Below, piece by piece: positions 1 through 11,059 of a stretch of DNA of 64,000 bases. The notes beneath the pieces are model-generated. The model worked only from the letters and a program-made list of their open reading frames with translations. It had not been told where the DNA came from and searched no databases. Every line of letters starts with the position of its first letter. Positions within the stretch are counted from its first letter, which is position 1. Source of the stretch: Astropecten irregularis (Eukaryota; Echinodermata; Asteroidea; Paxillosida; Astropectinidae); NCBI GenBank assembly GCA_963971285.1, contig OZ020256.1, positions 3,598,501 to 3,662,500 on the forward strand, in the 5' to 3' direction. The translations under genes were made by a program, and so were the position numbers.

Positions 1-1310
1 TTAATTATTGATGGTAATGAAGCAATAAATCAATCCTTTCATGTATTTAGCGGTAAATGATAAATTAATCAAGTGATTCTGTAAGCCTACATTGATGAAT
101 GTTTTTGTGAGAAACGTTCAGAACAACATAAGACAAAACGGAAAGTGAAACACTTTTTGTAATTTATGTAATACATGCAAACCTGAGTTAACATATCATT
201 TTCGCTATGACATAATACATAAACTTTAAAATAGAGAAGTTTCTTATCATTGTATCAAATTCACCAGTGGACTACATTAATTTATATGTGAATCGTTTAT
301 ATATAACTATATATTGCGTTATAGGGTGACATCATGATTTCCATAGGGGTGTACACAAAACTTTACTTACCTAAACATTCTCCAAACCAATGAACTTGAA
401 ATTGGCATGTATTGAGAGCATTCTCTGTCTTATATCAAAATTTGGACTGTAAAAATATGTCTTTAAAAAGGTAGCTAGGACGTTAAGTCGACCTCCAAAT
501 ATCGTCCTAAGTACCATGGTCGCCATAACCTTCACTGACATAGGAAAACCTATATGTCTCCCTATATGTGTTAATGAGCAAAGATTAAAATTTCGTTATC
601 CAAATCATAGACACCACATGTCTTGCAAAAGTATATTCATTGGCCATGTCTTTTCACACCACTTCAAACAATCTTAATTGCAAACTAGTATTAACATCTT
701 AAAGAACTGAATGAAATGAAAGAGGAGGAATTGGGCTTCTTTTTCCTAATAGTGAATTCAAAATCGGCATGCCCTGCAAATGATCAATATATGATATTGG
801 AAAACAAGGGACAAGATATATCAAAAGTTCAAAGGTCGGCCATAACACTGGCTTATATGCACGAACCGACAGTGGAATATTTAAAATCCACCAAAATAAT
901 ATTCTGCACAAACAAAGCCGAACCGTGTATGCGCATGAAAATAGCGTTATAATGCATGCATGCATTATAACGTGATGCTGACTCGGCTCTGCAACCAGAC
1001 GACAAGCGTGGCTTCTTTCACTTTCCCTTGACGGTGAGAATTTAGGAGGGAAAGCCAGCATTTTTTTAAAAGAGGGTAAAATGCGTGGCTGTTTGGTTGT
1101 TCCGGATGCCACCTGTCCGCTAGATGGTACTTCAGTATAATGCAGCCTGAGATCAAGACATTGTTGCAGCAAATGTATAGCCAGTGGCGACAGGGGAGGG
1201 GGGCAGCGTGATTGAGCTGTTCAGTACGCCCCAGTTGTTGAAGGAATTGCGGCCTGGCAATATGTCACGAACACGCTGATGGCGTTCTCGTGGAAGTGTG
1301 ATTCTTCAGC
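1..1310. other. gene-free AT-rich stretch
   Basis: I see no exon, RNA gene or complete mobile element here. The short open frames at 699-1172 are on opposing strands, lack splice context and resemble no family I know. Bases about 345-490 resemble, in reverse orientation, sequence at about 17620-17745, so part of this stretch is a dispersed repeat. A perfect palindrome at 945-972 is listed separately. Confidence 0.5.
945..972. repeat. 28-bp perfect palindrome
   Basis: The half-site CGTTATAATGCATG is followed at once by its exact reverse complement with no spacer. The centre is an alternating purine-pyrimidine run (ATGCATGCAT). It is not the end of any repeat family I recognise in the window. 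Confidence 0.85.
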
Positions 1311-1541
1311 GGGGTCGATTTCATAGAGCTTCTTAAGCACAAAACTTGCTTAAGCATGAAAAGTCTTCCTTGATCAAACAGGATTACAAACCATATTTTC
1401 ATGTGATGGTTTTTTTTATATTTGTATTCGGCCATTGTTTGCTGAGCATATTAGTTTTAGCTGGCATACTGACTTTATTTACCAAGGTTTTTGGTGCTTA
1501 AGCAAATTTTGGTGCTTAAGCAGCTTTATGACATTGGCCCC
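1311..1541. mobile_element. Short inverted-repeat DNA element, GCTTAAGCAC type
   Basis: The left end GGGGTCGATTTCATAGAG and right end TATGACATTGGCCCC are imperfect inverted copies. Subterminal words built on CTTAAGCA and its complement occur on both sides (TTAAGCACAAAACTTGCTTA on the left, TTGGTGCTTAAGC on the right). It carries no coding capacity, so it is a non-autonomous element. A related copy lies at about 27341-27607. The superfamily is not decided. Confidence 0.6.
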
Positions 1542-1543
1542 AT

Positions 1544-1695
1544 CAGGGGTCGATTTCCTCTATGACTAAGCTCATCGTAACTATCAATTGTCGGGCTTAT
1601 GCATTGCAGCCCTACGTAAGATAGGCTCCATACGATGGGTTATCCTTAATAACTCGAGTTACGATCAATCGGGCTTCGTGAAATCGACATCAGGG
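1544..1695. mobile_element. Short inverted-repeat DNA element, CGTAACT...GTTACG type
   Basis: The ends are GGGTCGATTTC and GAAATCGAC. ATCAGGG flanks both sides (1542-1548 and 1689-1695), a candidate 7-bp target duplication. The core reads CATCGTAACTATCAATTG on the left and GAGTTACGATCAATCG on the right. Relatives are at 36763, 38596, 40137, 49460 and 63722. It sits directly beside the preceding inverted-repeat element. Confidence 0.6.
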
Positions 1696-2214
1696 TTTAC
1701 AAGCATAATGTCCATCCCTGGGAGAACATTACCTTACAATGGCAGACATCATGTTTTATCTGTGTAATAAACGTGGCTATGTATCAAAATGATATAGGAA
1801 AATGCTGTATCTATACTAGATGAAGCCGAAACATTGAAATTAAACCCCCTCCTCAGTCACATCATTCACGTAAACCCAAAGATCGTAAGAACAATCGTAA
1901 ACGATTTTCAGCAAGAACGTATCAAGCAACCGGTTTTGAATAAATAAAATTAATGAAAAAATGAATCAAGATTATAATCCATCACAAAGATTATTCAACT
2001 ATATAGTCTTGAGCCAAATTAATGTGCAAATTATGCAGATACACAATCATGTAGTTCAATTAAGTCGAGTCGGGGCAAGTTGACGTCACTGATGATGTAG
2101 AGTCATTACCGGTAACAGAGGCACATTACTTAGGAAATACACGGCTATACACGGAGGCCTACACAGTCATGAAAAGACTTATGGTGTTTGCTATGTTTCG
2201 ATCAAAATAATTGT

Positions 2215-2587
2215 TTAAAGGTAGTATCATACTTTGGTAAGAGACCAAAACAGAAATGTTCACAGATTTACGTATAACTTACAGGGTATGAAGATGGTGA
2301 TGGTAGAAACCTACCGTTAAAATGTTTCCGCCTGAAATTGTGTATTTATCCAGAAATTAGTCAAACAACGACCGAAAATCTTTTTGATCTTTTAAAAGAT
2401 CAAAAATAAAAGAGAACAGACTTAAGAAATACCGTGGCTGATTTTCACTGTTTTGTCTATAAAAAAAAAGTGGGCTTCGTATGGGACTGAAATTTTCACA
2501 GATGACTCTTATTGTATCTGTCTTGATATTTTTGACCATGAATCAGTATTTCTTTAATGCAAAACCGAAGTAATATATTACCTTTAA
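2215..2587 (+). mobile_element. TTAA-flanked non-autonomous DNA transposon (family K), copy 1
   Basis: TTAA stands on both sides. The left end is AGGTAGTATCATACTTTGGT; the right end is the diverged inverse, finishing in TACCT. The body contains TCTTTTTGATCTTTTAAAAG, a short hairpin shared by most copies. Further copies are near 4610, 5868, 8705, 18480, 19409, 26516 and 52164. TTAA duplication with AGG termini is the pattern described for Kolobok-type transposons; that assignment is inference. No transposase is present. Confidence 0.7.
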
Positions 2588-2712
2588 TATTAGGAGCTGA
2601 GAGTTCCATGCATGTTCGAGTGACGATCAATGGGGATCGGTTTATTGTCCATTTTGCTATTTCATTTCATATACTGTCCTGAATTTCTGTTGTTGCCATG
2701 TTGCTGTATGTC

Positions 2713-2957
2713 CAGGGGCCAATTTCATGGAGTTGCTTAGCACACAAAAATTGCTTAGCACAAAAATATCTTGCCTTATAAAACAAACCACCATCAAAAA
2801 TTCCATTTGATATTCATGGTCAGCGAACAACAGCCAAAGAACAATCACAAGTGATACACAACTCGTGGAAATTCGGTTGTTAATCCTGCTTTTATTAAGT
2901 TAGATATTTCATGGTTAGCAAATGTTTGTGCTAAGCATGGCAGTCAAATTGGCCCCC
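2713..2957. mobile_element. Short inverted-repeat DNA element, GCTTAGCAC type
   Basis: The left end CAGGGGCCAATTTCATGGAG and the right end, finishing in AAATTGGCCCCCG, are inverted copies, with TTGCTTAGCACA on the left mirrored by TGTGCTAAGCA on the right. Two close relatives are at 25543-25794 and 61881-62117 and share the inner sequence around TTGATATTCATGGTCAGC. Non-coding. Confidence 0.7.
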
Positions 2958-4609
2958 GCTTATACTCACGAACCCACGATGTTATGGCGCGCATACAATC
3001 CCCTTTATACTGCGTGTATTATCGGTCGATATGAAGTCAGAAATACAGCGAATTATAGTTTAATACAAGTTGTAAAATGTGTGCAAAATACGTTCACTTT
3101 GTCTTATCATAAACTGTTTTTCTGGATGAAACAAACCAGTTTGCATAAAAGTAGACCTACTTGAGATTAATAGAGTAGGGATCTCGCTTATACTACAGGG
3201 ATTAAATGGGCCTGCAATCATAAGTGCATTAAGGGATGCGTCTTGTCACTTTTCATAAACCACCGTACGATGCACAAATTGACAATTTGACAATCTCAAT
3301 TCCTATAGTAGTACCAAGGCGCTGCGTTGTTGTGCATCCATAAGAAGGATAGCACAACGATACTGACATCACATATACCTACACATACAACCTGATAACG
3401 ATGAAGACACTTTGTGAAAAAAATTCCTTGAAACATATCCACTTCATCTATAAAATCAGTCACTTATTGGCAGATTCATGCTTTCACAGCAAAAATCCTG
3501 ACAGTTTGAAGGGAACACAGCCCACGTGCTTATACAAATTGGTATAGCCTGTGGTAGGCCTAGCATAAACATGCAGGCATCGTGGACGAAGCTAGGTATA
3601 GGGAAAAAAATGTTTAACGGAATGACGAGCTCAATTAAGGGAGTATTCTTTAATGAACGTTGGCGGTGACCAACAGGTAGAAAAGGTCGGCATGAACAGA
3701 GAACATGCATCTGGTGATAAAGAGTGACAGGACGGACTAAAAAGATGTGGTACTGTAGCCATGTGGGCGACAATGCAGATCTAAAGTGGGCATATAAAAC
3801 CGTGTATTATGCAGACCTAAAGACAGGACGAGTGCATCACAAAGAGGCTCTTATTTCTGTTCCATCAAAACATGCCATGTATAATTAGACAAAACTAATT
3901 TTGCCTTGTCAGAAAGTTAGAATAACAGCATAATCGTTACATCTGAGTTCAAACTTTTTGGAAGTGGCAAGCGGTTTCCTGAAAAAAAATGAAAATGATA
4001 AAAATAATAATGAAAATTAATATAAACATGTGGTTAGGCCTAATGCATCTTGATCAATGTCACAGTCAAGATGATGTTATTTGTTTACGTGACAAAAAAA
4101 AATAAAAAGCTATTTCAGTTATTTTATAGATTTTTTAAATCTGATTTAGAATTACAACAATATGACAAATTTTGCTTGCAGTAAAAATGAAAGATGACAT
4201 AACACATAACGGGCTCAAGTTAAAGCCTTCATGTTATATCTCCTATTTCTTAATTCACACACACATTTTACTGTTGCGAATAGTATGATCGCTGTCCTCA
4301 TCTTTGTGCATTGTATGTCATGATACTGGTTCTATGGGATTTACCGTTAAGGTTTACCAAAGATGTAGTGTGCACGAGCCCTGAGGAAAGACGAAAGGTC
4401 CCTGAATTTAACAACGTTTCCAGATTAATGATTTTCCAACCGAAATTGAGACATAATAATACACTCATCTCGTTTAAGTGGAAGCCTCAACCACGCGCAG
4501 ACATAGCTATGTTACTATGAGACGAGAAGATCTGAGCTGAATGTGGAAAACATGCCTCATATTATTAAGGATAGGTTTTCCTGACTAATTTTTCATTGCA
4601 CTGCATGTC
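2958..4609. other. gene-free stretch
   Basis: I find no supported exon or repeat copy here. It contains several A-rich runs. The minus-strand open frame at 3456-3773 has no splice sites or family resemblance and is treated as chance. Confidence 0.4.
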
Positions 4610-5150
4610 TTAAAGGGACTACCATACTTTGTTAGCATATACCGAGACAGAAATCATTACAGATTTACCTATAACTTACAGGGTATCAAAATGGTGCTGG
4701 TAGAAACATACCGTTGAAATGTTTCTGCCTGAAATGCTGTATTTATCCAGAAAAAAAGTAAAACCAATGACCGAAGAACAATTTTGATCTTCGGAAGATC
4801 AAAGATAATGGTGAAAAGATTTTAAAATACCTTGGGCGTTTTCTAAAAACGTGGGCACGTATGGGACTGAAAATTTCACAGATGGCTGTAACTGTTTACT
4901 CTCTGAATGCAAAAGATTGAAAAGCCACTCTTTGAAGAGCCATATGAAGGACAACTCTTTTTCGAGTTGTCTTCCACTCTTTTAAAGTGAAATTTGCATC
5001 GTTTTTGGGTGATTTTTCACTCTGGCCCAGAGTGAAAACCACTCCAAAAGAGTGAAACAACGACCACTCTTTTAATATCTTCCTTGATATTTTTGCCCAT
5101 AATGAATTTGTATTTCTTTGAAAAAAAACAAAGTATGAGATTACCTTTAA
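4610..5150 (+). mobile_element. TTAA-flanked DNA transposon (family K), copy 2, with insertion
   Basis: TTAA precedes AGGGACTACCATACTTTG, and the right end is CAAAGTATGAGATTACCT followed by TTAA. This copy is about 170 bp longer than the others because of foreign sequence at roughly 4897-5083. Confidence 0.65.
4897..5083. repeat. insert rich in CACTCTTT words, nested in a family K element
   Basis: Compared with the other family K copies, the sequence between CTGTAACTGTT and TATCTTCCTTGATATTT is extra. It is built from repeated ACTCTTT / AAAGAGT words on both strands, for example GACAACTCTTTTTCGAGTTG and CCACTCCAAAAGAGTGAAAC, so it folds easily. The exact boundaries are by eye. Confidence 0.45.
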
Positions 5151-5867
5151 TATTATATTTGGATGATCATCTCTGGACTGAAAGTCTTATCGGCATTTCC
5201 TTTCCATCCATACTAAGATGAAATAGCCAGCTTGGGAACTCAGCCTTCTTCCTCTGAATAATTCATTCTATAATGCGTGGGCTCGTTAATAGGGAAAACC
5301 CGCTCAAAATCCAATATCACAATTCTCTCCCAAAATGCCATTTGCATTTTTGCCATTAGAGGTACGAAAATCCCGATTTCGCTTTAATTTTCATGAATTC
5401 TTTTCGGTCGGAGTGGGGGCGGGGGAACTGGAGACAGTGTTTAAAGCGATTGTAGTGAGAGATTTATGATGTGTTTTTGCCTTATAGTTACCCTTTGTGG
5501 ACAAGAAATTCTAGATCACTGGCACTTGTCACAGATAAATATATGGCAAGATGATTTCGCTGGTACAGTAATTGTTTTGGTGTTGGTCAAGTTACGAGTC
5601 CTGAATTTCGTTTTTCATTATTGGCGAACGTATACGGCAGCGAATAGTAGGCCAAATACCTGGCGTGCAGACACGATAGATCTTAGCCAGTCATGGCACG
5701 CCCGAGTCATTCAATGTTTTAAAGGAAATAAAACAATAATGTGGAATGTGGATTAATAAATATAAGGCAAAATCCCTGAAGGTTAGACTTTGAGAAGTCA
5801 AATTCTGAAATTAATAACATGATTAAAAGTCCCCCACCAAAATGTTAAGAACTATAATTATATATCT
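5151..5867. other. gene-free stretch
   Basis: The open frame at 5466-5756 on the plus strand shows no recognisable domain or convincing splice sites. No repeat family that I recognise is present. Confidence 0.35.
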
Positions 5868-6251
5868 TCAAAGGTAGTATCATACTTTGGTAGGATACCG
5901 AAACATCTTCACAGATTTTATAACTTACAGGGTAAAGATGGTGATGGTTTAGAAACATACCTCTTAAATTGTTCTGCCTGAAATGCTTTATTTATCTAGA
6001 AAAGAGTCAAGCCAATTCACCAAATACAATTTTGATCTACGGAAGATCAAAAATCCTGTGAAAAGATTTTTAAAATACCATGGGCGTTTTTCACGAATTT
6101 TCTCAAAGAGTGGGCAACGTATTGGACTGGACATTTTACAAATAACCGTTTTTATTGTATCTTTCGTGATATTTCTGCTCAGGAAGCTGCATAAAATGCA
6201 CAAAATGTACAATTTTCTTTGACAAAAACCAAAGTATGAAATTACCTTTAA
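5868..6251 (+). mobile_element. TTAA-flanked DNA transposon (family K), copy 3
   Basis: The left end is AGGTAGTATCATACTTTGGT preceded by a decayed TCAA. The right end CAAAGTATGAAATTACCT is followed by TTAA. The internal hairpin around GATCTACGGAAGATC replaces the GATCTTTTAAAAGATC seen in copy 1, placing this copy with copies 2 and 8 in a subfamily. Confidence 0.65.
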
Positions 6252-7747
6252 AGCTTGCATGCATAAATTATAAAGCATGAATACAAAATACCCACCCACA
6301 ATGAAGTATTCACAGCTGTGTACATCTGAAGCCATTTGAACATCCGTTATTAAGCAAAGAAATGTAATCCTTCCTTAAACTTTCCAAGGAGGGCTGAATT
6401 TATTATTACTTTCCCCCTTTCATGCTAATAAAACCATAATAAAAACCCTAACTCACAAAGAGCATCTTATTATACTCTCCGATTGCGAGGGTACGGCAAT
6501 ACATTCAAATCCAATAGATTAACGTTGTCTATATTCTGTAAGCGCATCTTGTTCTGCATACACACACAGGGGGGTATTCATTACAACATGTGTTTCTTCT
6601 CAAACACTCAGATTTCTGTCCCGTATTAATGAAGCTCCCGTATTGTGGCTTCCGTTGCCAATGGAAACCAGTAGGGTTTTGGATGACCGCCGCGCCGGGG
6701 GCTATTATGCGAGTTCAACAGTCCGTCACAACAACAGAAATCTATTCATTCTGAAATATTAAATGAAATCCATTCTTTGACCTTTTTCTGTGTATTTATG
6801 GACTTATTTATTCATATTATTTACTTATTTTTGTTCATCCCTTTATTCATTCATTCATTCAGAGAACATTTATTTCCATATCACAGTATAGAAAATACAG
6901 TAATGCATATAAAGAGACAATTTAAGTTACATAATATACAACAAAAAACTATAAAATAAAAAAAAAATTAAGTACAAGATGTTTTGGCGCCTTTTCGTTT
7001 TCCCAAAATTGTATTTACTCACAAAGAGACCGATTCTTTTACGGTATGCATCTTTTCTTTAGAGTATTTAGGAGGGAGATAAACCAGTGTTGGTGAAATT
7101 GAGGAGAGCTGACCAACCTTTCTTCTCAAATTCTCAAATGAATTTGTAAACATTTCAAAATCATGCATGCCTTTTTATTCAGATCAACTCTGTAGGGTTT
7201 TATTTTTATTTCCCATCATTAGTAGCCGTTGTGGCATATATACACAGCAAAACATCAAACAGTCGTTGCTTCACGAACTGATTTGTTTCCATGGCAACTC
7301 TTCTTTTCCCACGCATAGGTTAGCAACCCTGTCTCACTGTGGATGACCATTGTATGTGCTAGAATATACTATGCGTTCAGTCAGCGTTCCTCATCCATAA
7401 TTGTGTGTTATTTTCCTGTTTAAAGAAGAAGTATTATGTATAGAATATTGAAGCGATGAATAAATTATTCAAATTTCAATAAGATCTTCTGCAATGGATA
7501 GAATGAGATTGCCAATGATATCTGATCATAGCAGCTAATGCTGCAGATCTCCTTACAACTGATCTGAAACAAAAATAGGGCCTGTCAGATCCTCCGTACA
7601 TGTAAACAAACGATTGGCATAAGTACTGAGTGTCAATAACGGATTTTTTTATTGGATTAATTATAAGCTCACCATAGAAGATATGGATATGGATATCATG
7701 TATTTTCTCGAATATACGTGAAGATTTCTTACACAGATTTCATCTAC
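6252..7747. other. gene-free stretch
   Basis: AT-rich sequence with no exon that I can support. A poly-A-like run lies at about 6950-6968. Open frames here are short and without family resemblance. Confidence 0.35.
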
Positions 7748-7748
7748 G

Positions 7749-7872
7749 GATGAGGACTAGAGCAGGCTAGTCAAAACGTTGACACCTTACGAGAAGTGCG
7801 AACGACTTAGAAGTGCGAAAGTACAAACGATTCTTACATGGTGTTTCCGCAAACCGATCCACATATCAATTG
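7749..7872 (+). repeat. Dispersed repeat beginning with a hammerhead-like motif, copy 1
   Basis: The 124 bases from GATGAGGACTAGAGCAGG to the CACATATCAAT stretch match 14235-14357 with few changes. The opening resembles a hammerhead ribozyme: GATGAG, a stem GACTAG / CTAGTC around AGCAGG, then AAAAC where GAAAC is expected. The downstream words TTCTTACATGGTGTTTCCGC and AAACCGATCCACATA are shared. From memory, similar motifs occur at ends of Penelope-like retroelements; that link is not proven here. Confidence 0.5.
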
Positions 7873-8704
7873 TCACCATAAAAAGCCTCATATCTTTCTC
7901 ATTTCTCACACACTTGTCTAAGAAGGCTTCTGTTTTATGCTCGTTAGAACATACTTACCCAAATTTGTATCCTTGTGGAGACATGGCTTTGTTCTCGTGT
8001 ACTAAATGAACTCTTTCCAAAGAGCGTATTTAATTGAAATCACTCCCATTTGAACCAGAATCACTTTCCTGGGTTGAAATTTCTAGCGAACGTCCCTTAT
8101 ATAAAATCCTTCTCTCTGCGACAGATACAATTTAAAACATTGTAAATTTTAAAATTTCCCTGTGGAGATATATTTAAGTTGTGCTCGGTCTCCACAAGGC
8201 ACCAGATATAACCTCATGGGATCCTTATGCATTTCAAATCTGAGCTGAACCCGCTGATACGAGGGATGTCATCTAACATACACCGTAATCCGATTGTCTT
8301 GAAACTAAACACCGCTTCGCCGTACGTTATGCGTAAATTGAGTTAAATTACTCCTTTTTTCAAGTAAGATTCCAAATGCGAATTTTTGTAATCCCGGGAA
8401 AGCCTTCGACAATATGAAATGTTGTCGTTTTTTTCGTGAGGTCGTAGATAAAAGCTTTTAAACGTTGGTGAAACATAATCAAGCACAGAGTGGACTATTA
8501 TACTAAAAACCGATGTAATGTGTTTAGGTTCGTGCTAGATACCGAATCGTGCGTTTTACCAATAAGCACACTGACAAAGTCCAGTGCGTGTAAAGATGGG
8601 CTAGTATCTCACATTAAAAACAGGAATTATAGAAAAAAGAATATGAAGATCAGATGTAAAAATGTATATTGATCAGAACACAGCCGGATCTTGCAGCTTG
8701 CCAT
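7873..8704. other. gene-free stretch
   Basis: No exon, RNA gene or recognised repeat is visible. The open frame at 8490-8672 is short and has no family resemblance. Confidence 0.35.
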
Positions 8705-8930
8705 TTAAAGGTACAGTAAAGGTTTGGTAGCATACCCAAACAGAAATGTTCACAGATTTACGTATAACTTTCAGGGTATGAAGATGGTGCTGGTAGAATC
8801 ATACCGTTAAAATATTTCCGTCTGAAATGCTGTATTTATCCACAAATTAGTCAAACAAAGACGGAAAACAGTTTTGATCTCGGAGTAAGATCAAAACCAT
8901 TCTTTATGTTTTATAAAAAAAGGTTGAGTT
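8705..8930 (+). mobile_element. Family K DNA transposon, copy 4, truncated
   Basis: TTAA and AGGTACAGTAAAGGTTTGGT open the copy. It matches the left half of copy 1 as far as the GATCTCGGAGTAAGATC hairpin. The right half is missing, replaced at about 8905-9065 by sequence with the words AGCTCAAATCTTCACAGG, which from memory resembles another short element common in deuterostome genomes. Confidence 0.55.
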
Positions 8931-9382
8931 GGTTTTTTCGCTATTTTCTGGTGACTCAGATGTCCGAATTAGCTCAAATCTTCACAGGTTCAATATTTCA
9001 TTTACATGTTTGATTACACAAGGTGTGAGTGCTGTTCTGTGATCTTTATCAATCATGTATTATACCAGTTCTGTGATACTCAACACGCGGATGTAAGATA
9101 TTTTGGTGACGTCAATTTTTACGTCAGCAATCAGTCCGTTCATAGAGTTACAAATCTGTTTGTAGCTCTATGGTACATTGCAGCATACGGAGGTAGAAAT
9201 ACCTTCCGTGGTTGTAGTGAGGAAGATTGTTATTACTTACCGGAGGCCCAAAGGTATTACCTGCCCTTAGGCTTGTAGGCTAATTATTTAGCTGTGAATA
9301 ATTATACGATATACCCAAATAGCAGGATTTGGGACTGACTTTGGCGCTATAGCACAGTGAGTGCGCATTAATATGTGGATGA

Positions 9383-9801
9383 TACGGAGCTCCACTAGTG
9401 CCATTCCACTTATCCAGATAATCGCATAATTTATCTCGCCAAGTCGACTTTTGGAGTGGTAAAAGTCGTCTTGTCTCAATAATAATCTTATTAAGATGAC
9501 TTTTAGGGAAAACAAAAAGTCGACTTATCCTGATAATTTTATCTGGACAAGTGAACAAAGTGCATCTAAAAAGTCGTATTAACCTGATAAATAACCTTAG
9601 TTTTATTGCGTCGTCTTTACAAGGTAAACGATCAGGACAAGTTGGCTTCCCCCTTTCAGTTAGTCGTCTTGGCGAGATACATTACCAGGATATTTGGTCT
9701 TCTAAGTATTCACTATTAAGTCATCTTGTATCTCGATAAGTCGACTCGGTGAGATAAATTATGTTATCTGGATAAGTTGAATGGCACCTTGGAGCTCCGT
9801 A
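9383..9801. mobile_element. Inverted-repeat element with GTCGAC-rich core
   Basis: The termini TACGGAGCTCC and GGAGCTCCGTA are perfect inverses. GGATGA is duplicated outside them (9377-9382 and 9802-9807), a likely 6-bp target duplication. The next 50 bases on each side are also inverted (CTTATCCAGATAA and TTATCTGGATAAG). The core repeats AAGTCGACTT-like words many times. A second, one-ended copy starts at 10220. I do not recognise the superfamily. Confidence 0.75.
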
Positions 9802-9807
9802 GGATGA

Positions 9808-10219
9808 AGACTTGGATTCGGCATTTCAATCACTCTTACATCAATAGGTGTGACACTGCCCTTGGTTTGTTCTACAGATATCTCAACGGCCAAATGTTTC
9901 GCTTTGGCGGGGTGTTTGAGCGTGTGAAGTGCTGTTAAACTCCTCGTGTCATCAGTATACACGCTGGCTATACTCCTAGATGTATAGATAACCAAACAAG
10001 AAGAAATCTATTTAATGGCTATTCCTAGCATGTACTTTAATGGTGAGTATGCCCCATGAGTCTTCAGGTCTACTGAACATCTATTTATCTCAGCCGTTAT
10101 CTTGAGTGGTCTTTGGCCTTGTGAAGGCAAAATACTATCCACCCAGCAATATGTTCCATGATGCGACACATGGACATGGTGAGTGAATTTGCACGTCAGT
10201 GAATTTGCAATCTGTCTCG
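9808..10219. other. gene-free spacer between two related elements
   Basis: Open frames at 9759-9995 and 10008-10241 run into the flanking elements and have no recognised domain. Nothing else is seen. Confidence 0.35.
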
Positions 10220-10560
10220 TACGGAGCTCCACGAGTGCCATTCCAATTTATGTCCAGATAACCACATAATTTATCTCACCAAGTCGACTTATTAAGCTCT
10301 AAAAGTCGACTTATCAAGAAAATGTATCCGTACAAGATTACTCAGTGAAAACTAAGAAGTCGACATATACTGATTATTTTTCTCGGCAAGACGACTTACT
10401 GACAGAAGGAAGTCGACTTGTCCTGATATAGTTTACTGTGTAAAGACGTCTTAATAAAACTGAGGTTAATTATCAGAATGAGACGAATTTTTAGATGCGC
10501 GACTTGGCTAGCACACGGTATCGTCGTGGTTATCGTCTCTGAAATGATTCACGACTGGTA
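10220..10560. mobile_element. GTCGAC-rich element, second copy, right end missing
   Basis: It begins with TACGGAGCTCCACGAGTGCC and follows the 9383 element through ACCACATAATTTATCTCACC and repeated AAGTCGACTT words. I cannot find the matching right terminus, so the copy is truncated or rearranged. The end coordinate is approximate. Confidence 0.5.
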
Positions 10561-10611
10561 GATATCTCGTAAGACGACGTGACTCGGCAAACTTCGCAAG
10601 GACAAGAGAGA

Positions 10612-10920
10612 TTATGTACATTAGGCTTGCCCTTCACCGATGCAGATAAGCGCTGCATAATCAATACTTGTTGCGTGCCCATGAATAAAATCATGCGCTG
10701 GCTCAAGTGGGATTCGCAACCACGACCTCCTGTTGAAGGTCTTGCGTGGGTTCGAGGGAGCAGGATGTCGTGGGTTCGAATACCAATCTTGAGTCAGTGC
10801 ATGATTTGTTCGTTCATGTACACTCAATACGCACTTAGTATGCAGTGCTCATCTATACGCACTTAGTATGCAGTGCTCATCTACGTCGCGTCGGTGAAGG
10901 GCAAACCTAATATGTATAAG
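10612..10920. repeat. Inverted-repeat element with tRNA-like B boxes and 28-bp tandem duplication
   Basis: The left arm (ATTAGGCTTGCCCTTCACCG) and right arm (CGGTGAAGGGCAAACCTAAT) are inverse. The middle holds GGGATTCGCAACCACGACC and an opposing CGTGGGTTCGAATACCAA, like two opposed tRNA B boxes. Just before the right arm, a 28-bp unit (TACGCACTTAGTATGCAGTG plus 8 bases) occurs twice in tandem from about 10829. A related fragment is at about 31450-31505. Confidence 0.6.
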
Positions 10921-10949
10921 TCTATCTCCCAGACGAAAAAATAATGGGA

Positions 10950-11059
10950 GACTTTGGAGAATCGGTCTTCAAGTCAACAGCGCACGCGCAAAACAAGGCG
11001 CGCATGCTCACAATTGCGTGCGCGTGCGCTGTTGACTTGTAGACCGATTCTCCAAAGTC
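10950..11059. repeat. 110-bp foldback hairpin
   Basis: The arm starting GACTTTGGAGAATCGGTCT at 10950 is mirrored by AGACCGATTCTCCAAAGTC ending at 11059. Pairing continues inward through GTCAACAGCGCACGCGC, giving arms of about 46 bases. The inner part is GC-rich and CpG-rich, unlike its surroundings. Confidence 0.8.
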
